Shown here: in pieces, positions 1-12,529 of the stretch
Layout of the letters: each line of letters begins with the position of its first letter
Numbering within the stretch: the stretch's first letter is position 1
DNA from: Heliopora coerulea
Taxonomy: Eukaryota; Cnidaria; Anthozoa; Scleralcyonacea; Helioporidae
Reading direction: 5' to 3'
Length of the DNA stretch: 64,000 bases
Assembly: GCA_030142905.1 (NCBI GenBank)
Contig: JASJOG010000315.1
Span: 186,001-250,000 of the forward strand
Notes under the pieces: model-generated
Told to the model about the DNA's origin: nothing
Databases searched by the model: none
Seen by the model: only the letters and a program-made list of their open reading frames with translations
Made by a program: the position numbers and the translations under genes

Positions 1-307
1 AGTCGTGCCAAACACCAACAGCCCAATTAGTATTACTTTTCGTATTATTCGGAATTCTACTTTCTTTAATATTCTCCAGTTGTTCGTCAGTCACAAGCAA
101 TATTTTTCGTGTGTATTCCGGCCTTCGATATTCTAACGGTTCTTTGAACTCTCTGTCGCTTGCTAAACCAACACATGCTGTTGTAGATGCATCAAAATTC
201 TGAGCCTCAAAAATACCCTCAAATAAGTCACAAGTAGGGACGGAAGGTGGCTCTAGAAAGGTGCTCTGCGCCAAACCCGCTAAGCTTTCATCGTCCCCGC
301 TCTCCAT
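1..307 (-). CDS. N-terminus of a DUF3504/KIAA1958-like protein, cut by window edge
   Basis: The minus strand is open from an ATG at 305-307 to the window edge, 102 codons with no stop. The first 70 residues are acidic and of low complexity. The last visible residues read IPNNTKSNTNWAVGVW, the pattern (IP.NTK..T.WAV..W) that opens the DUF3504 region of KIAA1958-like, QRICH1-like and ZMYM-type proteins. These descend from Crypton tyrosine recombinases and are numerous in cnidarian genomes. The family call rests on this short signature; the catalytic part is outside the window. It could be a domesticated host gene or part of a mobile element. Confidence 0.5.
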   Translation of the reverse strand, partial: MESGDDESLAGLAQSTFLEPPSVPTCDLFEGIFEAQNFDASTTACVGLASDREFKEPLEYRRPEYTRKILLVTDEQLENIKESRIPNNTKSNTNWAVGVWHD

Positions 308-507
308 TTTTAGGAGTTTGTTCTCGACTTTTGCAATTGAACTCGAAGACTAACCGAATGTTATTTTATTGCTTATAATGGTTTCTTGTTGTATTTAAAT
401 TTTTTTTTCTCATGTCACACGCCACACCAGTTCTTTTGTTTCGCCACTTGATTTCCTTGTTTGCCATTGTCATTTTGAGAAAACCTTGTCAATCATGTAA
501 TAAGTCA

Positions 508-666
508 GTTAATCACCTCGAACGTCGGCTCTTAGCCAGATCCATCCCTCGGGAGCGTAGCCCTCGGAAAGCATCCCTTGGGGCCTACGGCCCCTCGGGA
601 TGCATTCCTCGGGTCACGTCCCTTCGGGATGTATCTGGCTAAGAGCCTCCGTTCTCGGTGATTAAC
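508..666. repeat. 159-bp imperfect hairpin element
   Basis: Arms starting GTTAATCACC (508-517) and ending GGTGATTAAC (657-666) are complementary. Matching continues inward through CTCTTAGCCAGAT / ATCTGGCTAAGAG. The centre is GC-rich and repeats a CCTCGGGATG-like unit. It looks like a foldback or MITE-type element. A 76-codon ORF across it is not credible as a gene. Confidence 0.6.
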
Positions 667-870
667 TCTCACGTGCAAGACGCCTTACGGATACCCCTGA
701 AAAGTGAGCACCTACGATAACGCGGAGACTAGGCTCGGATACCAAATGTAATTAGATTTGTTATATATACAAATGAAACCACTGAAGTGCGGAAATCCCT
801 ATATCCTGTATTACGGACACAATTGATGGATTGCAATCAATCCCCTGGGATTCAAAAGACAATAGTACGA

Positions 871-940
871 CGGCCATGTTGGTGCCCCGTTCGAAAGAAG
901 TTAATGGGATTCTTTTGTGAAAATTTCACCAACATGGCCG
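871..940. repeat. Short inverted-repeat element (GGCCATGTTGGTG family)
   Basis: The 14-base arms CGGCCATGTTGGTG (871-884) and CACCAACATGGCCG (927-940) are perfect complements. The spacer includes ATTCTTTTGTGAAA. A related diverged copy lies at about 24538-24604 with the same spacer motif, so this is a dispersed family. Confidence 0.5.
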
Positions 941-1052
941 CCATGATGTCAGTTGCAACTGACATTTTTACTTTTCAGTCAGTTGTAATATTGCAATAAT
1001 ATTGCAATAACATTGTAATAATTGCAATGATATTTTTTTAATCAAAACAACA

Positions 1053-1286
1053 ATTTTGATCGAAAACTTTATTTGCGACATGTTTCGAAATGTGCTTATT
1101 CCATCATCAGGCAGTTTAAAGTAGGTTCGTTTTACAATAACAGTTGGATTTAATTCAAAATACATTACGCTGTGGCTGATGTAAACATATTTAGCGGCAT
1201 CAAATTAAGTCCAACTGTCATTATACTATTATACTTTAAATTGACGAATTCCGAAATATGTCGCAAATAAAGTTTTCGATTAAAAC
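1053..1286. repeat. MITE-like element with ~34-bp inverted ends
   Basis: The left arm (about 1053-1089, CGAAAACTTTATTTGCGACA) and the right arm (about 1251-1286) are complementary with few mismatches. No coding capacity lies between them. It is probably a non-autonomous DNA transposon; no clear target duplication was identified. Confidence 0.5.
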
Positions 1287-1496
1287 TGTTGTGTTGATTA
1301 TCAAATCATTCAACATTATGATCAACATCTTAATGCGGACAACACAAAAATGTGGTAACGTAATTATAGTCAAATAAATAGAAATTTAGGCTGTTCTTGT
1401 CCTTCCTTGAACGTTACATTGCGAACGCCACCTCCATTTGCCTCGATTTGCTTCTTCAGCGCTGGAGTTAAGCCTCCGATCGACACTATCTTTGAC

Positions 1497-2183
1497 CAGT
1501 GAACTCAATTTCCATACCAGAATGCTAACTCCCAGTCATTTGCACAGGCGAAAAGTTAAGCCAAGATGGCTGCCCATGGAGGCCAATTTTGGACGTCAGT
1601 TTCTATTTCTTAAGCGGACTTGTACGTCAGTTCCAGTCCCTTACATGACTTCAGTTATTAGTTTTTGTTTGGTTCGGCTTCAAAAGCATTCCTAACCATG
1701 GGAAAAGAATTCAAAACGAAATATTACTGGATCAATTTACGTAATCGAGTATTCAAAAGGATTTGAAAATGCCATGTGACCCGAGGAGTGTGTTAAGTTG
1801 TGTAGGCATGGTAAACTAACGGTAAAAAGTGGACGAGCACTTGGTAGTTGGATAAAGTAATTTATCGAGACTGTTTTATCAGGTTTCTCGTTAGTTTGGT
1901 AGTGTATTTTCGTGAGAAGTATAATCTGTCTCTCGGTTTGATTTTGTCGAAAAATATTTGAAGTTCTTAAACTCATTTCTATGTTTTGAAGAAATATTTT
2001 GTGTGTATTTTCAAACAAAAACCTCTCAGGAAAGGTAAAAAGTCGCGTGGGAGACTTAAACTGACGTACAAGCCCGCGTAGGGGACTGAAACTGACGTCC
2101 AATATTGGCCTCCATAGGCGGCCATCTTGTCTTCACTTTTCATTGCCCAGTTAGCATTCCACATATGGAAATTGAGTTCACTG
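1497..2183. mobile_element. hAT-type non-autonomous element (CAGTG/CACTG family), complete
   Basis: The element begins CAGTGAACTCAATTTCCATA and ends with its complement TATGGAAATTGAGTTCACTG. The subterminal regions are also inverted (the GGCCTCCAT / ATGGAGGCC motif near each end). The flanking 8-mers TCTTTGAC (1489-1496) and TCTGTGAC (2184-2191) match at 7 of 8 bases, as expected for an aged 8-bp hAT target duplication. No transposase is present. Relatives lie at 21990-22189, 28853-29456 and 29457-53478. Confidence 0.75.
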
Positions 2184-2601
2184 TCTGTGACGCATTGCTC
2201 AGGTTGAAAGATTAATGACGTAATTTTCGAACAGTATTTTCAACGTTGAAACCATGTCGTTGTCCAGTGACATAAATTATGCTTGGTATCAGCCTTTCAG
2301 TTGGTTAGGCATACATAGTTTAAAAAAAATTATACTTGTAATAATAGAGCTTATAGAATGTATGTAGTTCTCCTTGGTTTTTAGTGTTTGGACCAAGCAT
2401 TTGCTCAAGTGTCAAGACTGTACTCGTCATGGAGTCGAGGTTGCGACACCTGCTACAATCTACCACAACTCTTCCTGTATCTTATTTTTATTGCCTGCCA
2501 TGCGCTGAGACTAGTAACTATTTTTGAACTGGCATTACAGGTTGTCTTACTGACTAGCAAAAACTGTCCTTATCTCTTTCTCTTTCACTGTTGATTTTTA
2601 G

Positions 2602-2739
2602 CAGCCACCCAGTGTAACTTACGCCAATTTGGATCCGGTTGATCTACAAACGGACAGTTCCAAGATGAGAGATCGATCTCGTGAAAGAACTAACTACGCA
2701 GACATTGACCTTGGAAAACTCCAGAGCGACCTGGTATAA
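2602..2739 (+). CDS. Last coding exon of a host gene with two ITIM-like tyrosine motifs
   Basis: A pyrimidine-rich tract and TTTTTAG acceptor end at 2601. They are followed by 45 open codons ending in TAA (2737-2739). The peptide contains VTYANL and TNYADI, which fit the (V/I/L/S)xYxx(L/I/V) pattern of cytoplasmic phosphotyrosine motifs. A basic stretch, RDRSRER, lies between them. I infer the cytoplasmic tail of a membrane receptor or adhesion protein. The earlier exons were not found and may lie left of the window. The short length limits certainty, and a chance open stretch cannot be excluded. Confidence 0.4.
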   Translation, partial: QPPSVTYANLDPVDLQTDSSKMRDRSRERTNYADIDLGKLQSDLV

Positions 2740-5650
2740 AACTTTAAAAAAACCCTAAGTGTTTAGCTGTCACGGAACGGTAAGCGATGGCCACGGCACG
2801 TAATGTGATCGGCTAAAACACTTTTTGGATCGGTGAGTCGTCAATGTGATCGGATAAAACACATTTGAATCGGTGAATCGTCAACTTGAATTAATTACTG
2901 AAGTGACAGGATTCTTGTGGGGAATATTAAAAACATTAAGACCACCATCCGGTATGACCATCGACCATGTAGTTTCTTAACAATCTCGGTAGAGTTTGGA
3001 AAATAGTGTACATGACTATTCTGACAATTCTTGATCCAAAATTTTGAAGGAGCTATCCGTTGCTATCAAAAGTAGCTCTTTTCCGCACATGCTTTGGATT
3101 TGCAATTTAGTTGGGCTACGAAAGTGCGACATCTTACCGGCAAAAATGTGGAGAAATTTTGAAGCTTTTGGATGACGTATGTATAACAGATATGCAGCGA
3201 AGCAAGCGCATAAAATCTTCAGTAAAAAGGTTCTTTCGATAAGTATATCCTGCACACCTTGTATCCCAGTGATGTTAATGTGATTCTTGTAGAACTGGAT
3301 GGATTTACTAAACTTTGCTTCTGGTTATGTGTGTTTGAGTTGTTCCAAAACAATATTTTTCAATAAAGTCCTAACCAATTACTTCCCATAGGCTGGTGAA
3401 TAGTTTTTTTCCCACTTTGGTTAACTCGAATAAAGTCATGTGCTCTGAACCTACTCAAGGGTTAGGTTCCAGGGCAGTTATGGTACGACGGAGCTCTAAG
3501 ACAATGTCCTGACTATTGAATTCTATGAAAACAGGAAGTCCAACTACCAATCAAAACGTCAAGCGAAAAGTGGCAGACATCAGGGACATGTGGGCTGTCA
3601 GTTTCAGTCCCCTACGCGGTCATTTAGACGTTAGTTTAACATAAATCAATGTAAAACTGAAGACAATCTTATCGTCTGACGATCTTATTGAAACTGACGA
3701 TCAAGAAGGCAACCATGTCCGCCATTTTTTTTTACTTCAATTGTCTGGTTCAATCATTGATTAAAGTCAGCGTTCTAGCGTAATAAGAGGTCACAGGTGC
3801 TTAGAGGGGTTTTACGACCCATTCCGGTGGGCCTTATGGGCCCATTGAGAAATGCATTGCATCAAGTGGCAATGGAGAGTTCCAAAACTTTGATATGACA
3901 CCAACACATTTCATTTCCAAATGAATGAACAGGAGATGAAGAATCTAACCATTTTCATTCGCACATCCATTGTTCGGCTTCGAAATTTCATTGCGTTCGC
4001 TTTAATGTCTTGGGCAAAATAGTTCGACAGATGTGACAAAATCGCATAAAAATGTTGATTTAATTCCCCAATGAGATGCGCCCTTCTAAACCTTAACGTA
4101 CACAAGGAAAAAGGCAGCCGAATGGTTGCTTTTAAATCTCAGTAATTTACTACATTGGTATTATCGTTTGAAGCAACATGTTTTTGTGAAGTGTTTCTCA
4201 AGCTTCTTGTTTTTGCGATCCTCCTCAGCCAATCACGAAAAGTTTAGCAATCCCTGCCACGCGTTGCAACTCGCCCGCTGCTTGCCTACTCTTGACCAGA
4301 TCGCGTACAAGCGCTACACTAACGAAGAATTCAAGGTTTAGTCAAAAAGTGTGTATTATCCATTGACTGATATCGATGCCTCATTCTAGTTCGGGGTAAG
4401 AATTACGTTACATTCGACTGCTCTCGTCAGGGTTATTGTCTCTTCAGCTGGAACGTCACCGCAAACTGTCAATCTCATAACCTCCTTTTAGATTGTCCTT
4501 GTGCCTTTGAGGAGTCTTGACTCCGTATTTGAGAAATACTTCTCCTCAAAAGGCTTTGATAAATCTTATGATTCCAGTTAAAGTCAAACAGAAGTTAAGG
4601 ATTTAATGATCGATGACTCTCCAAACAACTTTGTAGAGCCCGGACTTTCCAAAAACGCAGTCGGTATTATACAGCAGTGATATTTTCGACGCAAACTAAT
4701 GCCAGTATTAAGGTATGAGACAAGCTATACAGCATGATGTTCGCCTTGCAACGAATCCCCTTGAGCTTGAAGTTTTCGCAGCATCTTATGGTTAATCTTT
4801 AAGGAAGACTATCTGTTTTCAATATATACAAATAATTTTGCCAATCTGGTTATAAAGTTGGTATTCCGTACCTCTGTTCATATTATTACCTAAAAACACG
4901 TGATACTCCTTTACTTAATGAGAAGAATAGTATAGGTTCTTGATAGATTGCATGGACCTGTGATTGAGGATCTAAAAATGTGCATGGTATACTACCGGAG
5001 ACACTTCGTTATGGGGTGTATGTCGTTCAGTAATACACTGACATTAAGCGACTACCAGTTGACGCGCACTAAAAAAGTAAGTCCGCTGTCAGTTACATCG
5101 TCATAATAGCTATATTAATGCACAGGAAATGTAGAGTTTCATTAAGTTTTTTTTTGTTATGTACACCAAGGCTACCATGGTCCAAGTCATCTGAACTTTC
5201 AGAAAATGGACGAAAAAAGATTTGAAATCAGTAGGCTTTTTGTAGGAATACATTACATGGTACAAAATCCACTATACGTGAAAGCAACGGAATGTAAACA
5301 CGATCAAAAACAAAAGAAAATCGTGTTTCAGTGATTGTATATTTTTGTTTATGATCATGTTTACTTTCCTTGGCCCTCCACTACAGCAGATTTTGTACCA
5401 TGTGATACATTCCTGGAAAAGGCCCGTCAGCCGAATCGGTTACAGAAAATAGATCTCTGCTGTCTCCCTCTCTTTGTATATGTATATGTATATGTATATC
5501 TATCTCTATCTCTATGCATATATTTATATTTACATCTAAATAAAAACTAACGACAGATTCCAGTGTCTTGTCGAGCTTGTGTTTTTGCGTGTGCATGCAT
5601 ACACATCGTGATGATGTGAGAATAAGATACTGCGTAGACAGTGTTAAAGT
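2740..5650. other. No gene recognised
   Basis: This stretch may include the 3' UTR of the exon ending at 2739. It also holds a small TATATG/TATCTC microsatellite at about 5475-5530 and a fragment of CAGTG-family sequence near 3590-3640. Short ORFs have no recognisable protein features. Confidence 0.5.
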
Positions 5651-6171
5651 AAAAAGTTCAAAGGTTGGTAACTGTCGTGACTGATTGCAATGAATTCTAA
5701 CGTTTCCAGCAGAGACCCTTCTTCAAAGAGTGAAATGTGTTCTGAAACAAGAGTAGCAACTACACAAGGTTATATACGAGAGGACTCATGTGACAAAAAG
5801 TTAACCAGTGAATTATGAGAAACAAAGACAAACAAATCAACGGGATTAGGTTATGACGAAGAAGTCATTTATTATTTTGAACGACGATTAACAAACCGGC
5901 ATTCGATGAAACCATCAGTGCCGGTATGCCAATCGTTAAAAATAGCAAGTAACTTCCTTGTCGTTACCAAGTCGTTTATTTGTTTGTTTTTGTTCCTCAC
6001 ATTTCTTTGGTTAACTTTTTGAATCGTTACTCGTTTTCATATAAAGCCTAGTGTGGTTGCTACTTCTGTTTCAGAACACGTTTCACTCTCTGACGAATTG
6101 CTTTTTCTCGAAGCGTTAGAATCCTTTGCGATCGATCAGCCACAGCAGTTACCAACCTTTGAACTATTTTT
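5651..6171. repeat. ~520-bp long imperfect palindrome
   Basis: The outer arms AAGTTCAAAGGTTGGTAACTG (about 5655) and CAGTTACCAACCTTTGAACT (ending about 6166) are complementary. The match continues inward with mismatches for about 190 bp, through TTCTGAAAC..GAGTAGCAAC and GTTGCTAC..GTTTCAGAA. A second inner palindrome surrounds the centre (GGCAT...ATGCC). It looks like a foldback or MITE-type element able to form a long hairpin. Confidence 0.65.
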
Positions 6172-9100
6172 AGGTTTATTCGGCTGAGCTCCAGTGCAGT
6201 GAAACATGGCACTCTTCATCGCCACATCACAAGGACGGCTTACTACGGCGTAAGACTAACTCTAGAGAGGCGTTATTTGTACAGATCTTAGCATGGTTTC
6301 TAGTGCAATTTGCAAAAACTACACAATAGTGAGGTTTTCAAAGACTTGCAAAATAGTACGAATATGAAAGGCGAAAGCTATTTGAGCTCTTTGAAAAGTT
6401 CACGAGTGTGTGTTTTTCTACATAGCATGAGAAACCGTTATATTACCAGTTAGTAATGTACATGAACATGAAAGAAATGCAGTGCCAGAAAAGGGTAATT
6501 CATTTTAAATTCATGTTAGCTTTTCTCTGTACCGTATTATCTTGAATTGCATTGCTCTTAGCAAGTCAGAATTGGGATAAATTGTCATGCACATTATTAA
6601 ACGTAATAACCCACAACCATATTACTACTTCGCGTAATCACATACCTCAACTTCTTATTTTGAGGGAAGACGTGATTTTCACCCCCCTGCCTCTCCTCCG
6701 AGTATGATCGAAAATCCCGCCTACTTTGAAAATGAGGTTATTCCGTGGAAAAAATAAACTGATAGGAAACAAACAAATTTGGTCTGATGAGTTTATAAAT
6801 CATCAGAAAATGTGGCAAGCCTATGCAGGAGCAACATCCATTTGAAATGAGGCGACAAAATTTAAAATGATACTGAAAATCTTACAAAGAATGAGGCAAG
6901 ACATTTTATATACGAGTTACATAAAAAGCATTTATGATCATATATAAAATAAGATGTAAGTTAAAATAATCGCAAACAGCACACGTCTGACGGAATAACA
7001 GCGGAACTTCCTCTCCAATTTGAAATGTGCCTTTTGAAAATCCGCATTCGACTTTAACGGAAATTGAGGACAATGTCGAACACAAATTGCCGAGTCTAAC
7101 ATGCATGCAAAACCTAGGACTTTTTCCAGTCTTGTGGTCAAAGGTCACAACATCTTGCACAATGATCAAGCATTAGTGCTGTCATACGCACAAAATGCCA
7201 TTTAACCTTGCTGTATTACTCAGCTGAGTGCCGTTTCATCTGTCTCGAAGGGTTAAAACCTATCTTGATTAATATTTTCAGTTTTACGGTGTATATTTTT
7301 TGTGGTACTTCATTCTGGCAAATGCCTGTTGCTTTTACTTATCCCAGGAAAATTTAGGAGACTCAAAAGGTTGAGAAACTATAACATTTCCCTGTTTAAA
7401 ATATTGGATCTCTCTTAGAGATTATTGATTTCAAACGAGTAAAATTGTCTAGCTACAGCGTTACGGCCGATTTTCAATGGGTGTAAAAAGTCGAGAGGGT
7501 GACAATTCTATTGTGAAAAAGTTGACTTGAAGTCTACTTTTCCGCGGGACATTTTGCGTCAGCCAATATTAGCCGATTGACTCAAAGAACAAGATCACAC
7601 TTGCGACTTTTTACACGCACTGGAAATCGGTCTTAAGCCAGAATAAAAAAGACAATTAAAGTCTTGTGTCGCGGGCCGAAAGAGAAAACGATATTAGTTA
7701 CAACTCTTTCCTGGTGGAAACCCTCACTTTGATAAGTTTGATAAGTCAGTCTGGCGTTGGCCGTAGCAAAATAATAGAAGCCTTATATTGCCGAGAAAGA
7801 GTTAATGGAAGGTATAAAGAACGGAATATATGCCTCATATACAACCAGACGTAGACTCGTAGTAACAGCTAATCAGTACGTTTAGTGCACCAGGGTCGCG
7901 AGGGACTGTTTTCAAGGGGCGTGTGAGATCGACCACCCTGGAGTATGCGTTAGCGCCATCAACAGAACTAAATCTTTCACTGAAGGGCTTCATTGTAAAT
8001 GTTTTATAATTTTTTAAATTTAAGATGGATCTTTTAATAAAATCTTAAATTTAAATGATCCATAATAATTGGAAGTAACATGTTCGTTGGCAGGGGGTAA
8101 AGGCATTTGCCCTATTCAGTCTTGATATGCCAAATCAGCTTCCTCCCCGCATGGCTTATTTTTTATCGACTCTCATTTGAAAAGGAGCTGGCATAAGTAA
8201 TTTTCAGACTCGTCCCACGATTTGACGCGGAACGTTTTCATGTGAATTTCTTCACACAGATGATGTTGTGCGCTGCTGAAATTCCAAGGTTTTCAATGTT
8301 TTTCCTTTCATTCAAACAAGGAAATACGTTTCACTTTGAGGGTCTAAATTAACGGGATGACATCTCTCTATGACCTTATCCTAAAGTTTTAACCCTATTC
8401 TGGGCGAGGTCTGCGTACCCCCTATTCTGGGCGGGGGTAGGTAAAACTACCTACCCCATCTATCTCCTGAACCGCTTGTTGGTTTTCATTAATATTTTGC
8501 ATGCTGATTGTCAAAGGCAAGAGCTTTTATTCTGGGAAAAAATAATTGGCATTTATTGCTTAGGTCAGCAGATTTCATTCATTGAAACGCCGTGTCAAAA
8601 ATCTGCAAAAATCGCCTAATTTTTGTTGTCTCTCGTTTGACTTTATTACTCCTACTTATTCTCATCCACAATGACGCTAAGGTGCTTCGGATGTATGAAG
8701 ACTATTTTATACAAATTTGCTGATATAAGCTTATTTTGTTGCCATGGAAACACTAACAACAAATAGCAGAACCTTAGACATTGATACCGAAATGAATAAT
8801 ATGGCTCGTTTTTCCTTATGTAAAAGATCTTGTCAAATACCATTTATTTGCTTATCATGGCAACTTAGGCTATCGTGGATGATAAGTTCAACATCATATT
8901 ACCGTATACAGTGCTATGTGGGGCTGTTTTATGGGTCTATCAGGCGCCAAAACGAACAACAATGAATAAACAACAATAAACAACGATGCAACTGAAAACT
9001 GACGCCATGTCAAATAGCTGATGAAAATTCAAAGTAAATATCTTCTATCCTTCGTTGATTATAAAGTTACAGTTTCAGTAACAAATGCTATTGAAAAAGT

Positions 9101-9320
9101 GAAAAATTTGAATATCGGCCAACGAAAACGGAAGTGAATATCTCAAGTTCTGATCAAGGAAACCCCTTGAAATTTTCAAGGCACTTTTTTGGGGACATAT
9201 AGCTATTCCAATGCCAAAAATCGACCACTGTGCATCATGCGAACGTGAGATAATTGAAAAAAACCGAACAGGTATTGAAAAAAGTCGGATAAAAACAGGA
9301 AATGACGTCATAATTGCAGT
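6172..9320. other. No gene recognised
   Basis: Apart from the small inverted-repeat element at 7465-7632, I see no gene. There is a short palindrome near 8025-8070 and a direct repeat of CCTATTCTGGGCG at about 8393 and 8423. ORFs of 60-100 codons here show no motif or codon pattern to support them. Confidence 0.45.
7465..7632. repeat. 168-bp MITE-like inverted repeat
   Basis: The 29-base arms starting GGCCGATTTTCAATGGGTGT (7465-7493) and ending CGCACTGGAAATCGGTC (7604-7632) are near-perfect complements. The core TAAAAAGTCG is mirrored by CGACTTTTTA. The internal sequence is non-coding. Confidence 0.6.
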
Positions 9321-9426
9321 TCTCCTAATACCATGTCTCACACTACAGGACGGATTATGCATTTTCCAACACTCGATGCAGGTCGCCACGATTTTGAAGT
9401 CATTTTAATTCAAATGATGCCAAGGG
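9321..9426 (+). repeat. DIRS terminal inverted repeat, left
   Basis: It contains CATGTCTCACACTAC and GATTATGCATTTTCC and matches the complement of 13964-14075 over about 105 bp with scattered differences. A shorter related copy of the same motif lies at about 9620-9655, next to the recombinase stop. Confidence 0.6.
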
Positions 9427-9609
9427 TAATTGAAGCCTTGGTCACGTTCCTTCGTCAGTCTTTCCCTGAACGGACTCAAAAGAAAGGCAAAGTTTATAAC
9501 GTAGGGGATGGGTATATGCGGTTACATATTTAAAAAGGAGGAACATGGTCTTCGACATGGTATTCGTAGAACTGCAGTTATACTGCAGATAAGTACCTTT
9601 GCATAATTT

Positions 9610-10393
9610 TTATTCTTCTTCATACCATGTGACACTACGGGATTCATTATGCATGTTTAAAGCAACAAACATTGCTTTGTTAACAATTTTATTAAAATAA
9701 CATGTTTCTTGCAAAATAACGTAAGAGAACAAGCGTTGAACAGGTAATACATCCCTCAGATAAAACCGTGTAAAGATGTTCTCATTAGACCAATCTGCAG
9801 TTTTAAGCATATGGTCGATTGATATCTCCAAGGAGGCTGCCTTAGACGAGGAGGCAGTACGAAAACTGTGAGCTTTAAAGATTGAAACGTCCACTCCAGA
9901 TAAGCTCAAAACTGTTCTAAGCCATCGCGCACAAGTGTCCGGGGATATTGGTCGAAAGGAATTAACATAGGACAGAAGCAGGCTGGTTGTTCCAACAGTC
10001 TCTCTGGAAGTTTTCGTACGCTTTAGATACCCACTAAAGGGTTAAATACACGCATAAGGATTCGTACGTAGGAAACGACGTTTCGAAAACTTCCACTGAG
10101 TCCTTGTTCGGCTTCGATGTCTTAAGTACTGTGGACACAACGAATTTTACTGAGTGTGTCGTGATGGACATGAAGGCTGTATCAAGAGACACCAATGTTT
10201 GAGCACGTTGCACGGAGACTAGTGCCAAAAATGCAGCAAGCTTTAAGATGAGAGACTTTAATTGGAAATTGGAGACGGGGTGCAGTGTCTTCAAATGTTT
10301 CAGCACGGTACCGACGTTCCAAGTAATAGCATATCGAGGAGCTGGGGGTTTCTCATGGAACATACCCTTCAAAAGGCGGTTAATAATATACAC
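9610..10393 (-). pseudogene. DIRS tyrosine recombinase relic
   Basis: Two open pieces (10393-10034 and 9909-9610) together cover a tyrosine recombinase core. The first contains the catalytic-arginine region SVQRAQTLVSLD. The second contains FKAHSFRTASSSKA (the HxxR box) and WSNENIFTRFYLRDV, whose tyrosine fits the nucleophile position. This enzyme would join circular DIRS DNA to the chromosome. The pieces are separated by a disrupted stretch, so no full enzyme is encoded. Confidence 0.65.
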
Positions 10394-11213
10394 TTAATGT
10401 CTGGTCCCGAGGGAAACAGTCTTGTTTTTCCCGAGAGGTTCGATGTTTGCCGGGACGAAGTCGAGGAAAAACAAAACTGTTTGCCTAGGGACCGGACATT
10501 GAGTGTTTTGTTACATAGCGACAGAGAGAAGAAAAAAAGAAAACGAGTTAACTCCGACCTTGATAGTTTCTGTAGGTTTTTCGGTGGTGATTCTTCTGCT
10601 GAAACCACCATACGAAATACAAAAAGTGATGCAACATCAATTTTGATAGCCTTTTGTGTATTTACCGAGTCTTTTCCCGTCTATAAGATGACGTATTTGG
10701 CCGTGTGAAAGATTGGGAAAACGTAGTTCCTGAAATTCAGGCTCCATTCACGTCTTCGTGTGAAACAAACATTCATATGCTACTGGAGTTTGTGCTACTT
10801 ATCGGCGGACTTCATGCGGCACGCTTTAATCAAATGCTAAGACAAAATTGTTGCGTTTAGATTTAGATAAGACCATGTGACCATAATTCAACCAATGGCA
10901 GTTAGTGTTTCCTCAAGCAAAACTCCAGCTATATAACAACATGGTATTGACTCACAGCAGACCCGTCGACTTGTGGTAGGATTGATGACAGAGCTGATCG
11001 GTAACTGTCAACAGTCCGATAACCTTTACCCGCGTCAAATTCGTGGATTAGAAACTCGGCAATCTCAATTAAAGTTACACGAAAGGGATCGAATTATTGC
11101 GTACGACACCAGCGACAGTATTGCTGCCAAGCGGAACAATACATTATTGTTTCTGAGTTCCTGGACACCAAGAGTTGAGGATAAGGACGTTTACTAGGTG
11201 AGAAATGCCTGAG

Positions 11214-12520
11214 TTAAAAGAGTTGTTGCTTGAGACAGGCCATGCCGGTAAGATAAGCGAGTTTTTGAGGAGACGGAGTTTTATCCGATTGGGTGTAAGT
11301 CTTGCCGCCGTGGCAGAAGACGAGGGCGCATGAACAAGGTCGATAGGAGTGTCGGGTACCAATGACTGGTGGACCATAATGGGCAATGACGATCGCCATT
11401 TGCACGTCAGTTATTCTGCTGAATACGTCAGGCTGTAGTTTCCAGTCTAACCTAGAGCAAGGTTCCCGGGATACAAAACCCGCACTATAGTTCTCGCGGC
11501 TTGGTAAATAAGAGGCTTCAATCATGCAATGGTCGTCAAGGCACCATTGCCAGACCTGTACGGTAAGCCCATCAAAAAAAAAGGGACCATTCCGCCCATA
11601 TTGTTGATGTAGATCACAGCGGTTGTATTATCACAAAAGACCTTAATTGGCTAATTAAGATCATAAGATCGCTAATAAGATCGCTAATAACTCAAGATAG
11701 TTTATATGCATACTGGCCTCTGGAAGTGTCCACCTACAACTGGTATGCTGGCCTTCAAATACCGCTCCCAACCAGATTTCGAGGCATCAGTTGTTGTAAG
11801 GAGGACGATGTGAACGGCTTATCGAAGAGAAACGCCATTATGCAGGAGACCTGATTGTGCCCGCCAAAGCAAGTCGGAGCGAACGGCGGGCATAAGTGGC
11901 ATAGTAACGTCGAAATTACTGTTGCTGGCCTTAAGCGTCTGCAGTTAAAAATGTTCAAGGGACCGGTAGTAAAGTTTTGCCGGCAAAACCGCCCAGAAGG
12001 ATGAGACAATCAGACCGATGATCCGTGCTAGAGCTCGAACCGAACAAGTTAGGGGAGAAAGTAAAGCTCGTGCTGAGTCAGATATTTTGGATATTTTTTC
12101 AAGAGGAAGAAATATATTCATAGAAGACGTATCGGTAATAAAGCCAACATATAAGGCTATCTGCCGTGGAATTAAGTTGGACTTTTCGTGATTAATGATG
12201 AAGCCCATCACCCCAGTAAATCGATCACTTTGGTTACACTAGTTTTCCACTCCTGAAAGAACTACCAAAAAACAGCAATATCGTCCAAGAAAATTACAAG
12301 ACGAATCGCTCGACCCTGCAAATAGGCTTCATAATTTCAGTAAATATCCGAGGAGCAGATGATAATTTGAAAGGTAAAGAAAGGAACTCATAAAGCATGC
12401 CGTTCCATCAAAACCGAAAATATTTTGAATAATCATAGTGTATAGGTACTGTGAAGTAAACATCCTTTAGGTCCACTGTGCCTAAAAAGTCACCGGGCCG
12501 TAACAAATCAATTAATGAAT
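11214..12520 (-). pseudogene. DIRS reverse transcriptase/RNase H relic
   Basis: The minus-strand translation shows VDLKDVYFTVPI, then IRLVIFLDDIAVFW with the catalytic LDD at 12280-12288, then an open piece with GFIINHEKSNLIP and SCSVRALARIIGLIVSS-like text. These are characteristic of the DIRS reverse transcriptase palm and connection. Downstream text at 11525-11214 (ASYLPSRENYSAGFVSREP) fits the RNase H region. Several stops and frame changes interrupt it. Confidence 0.7.
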
Positions 12521-12529
12521 TAATGTTCT

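Noticed and set aside
412..642. 76-residue ORF rich in Arg/Ser
   Set aside because: It spans the 508-666 hairpin element and has no coding signal.
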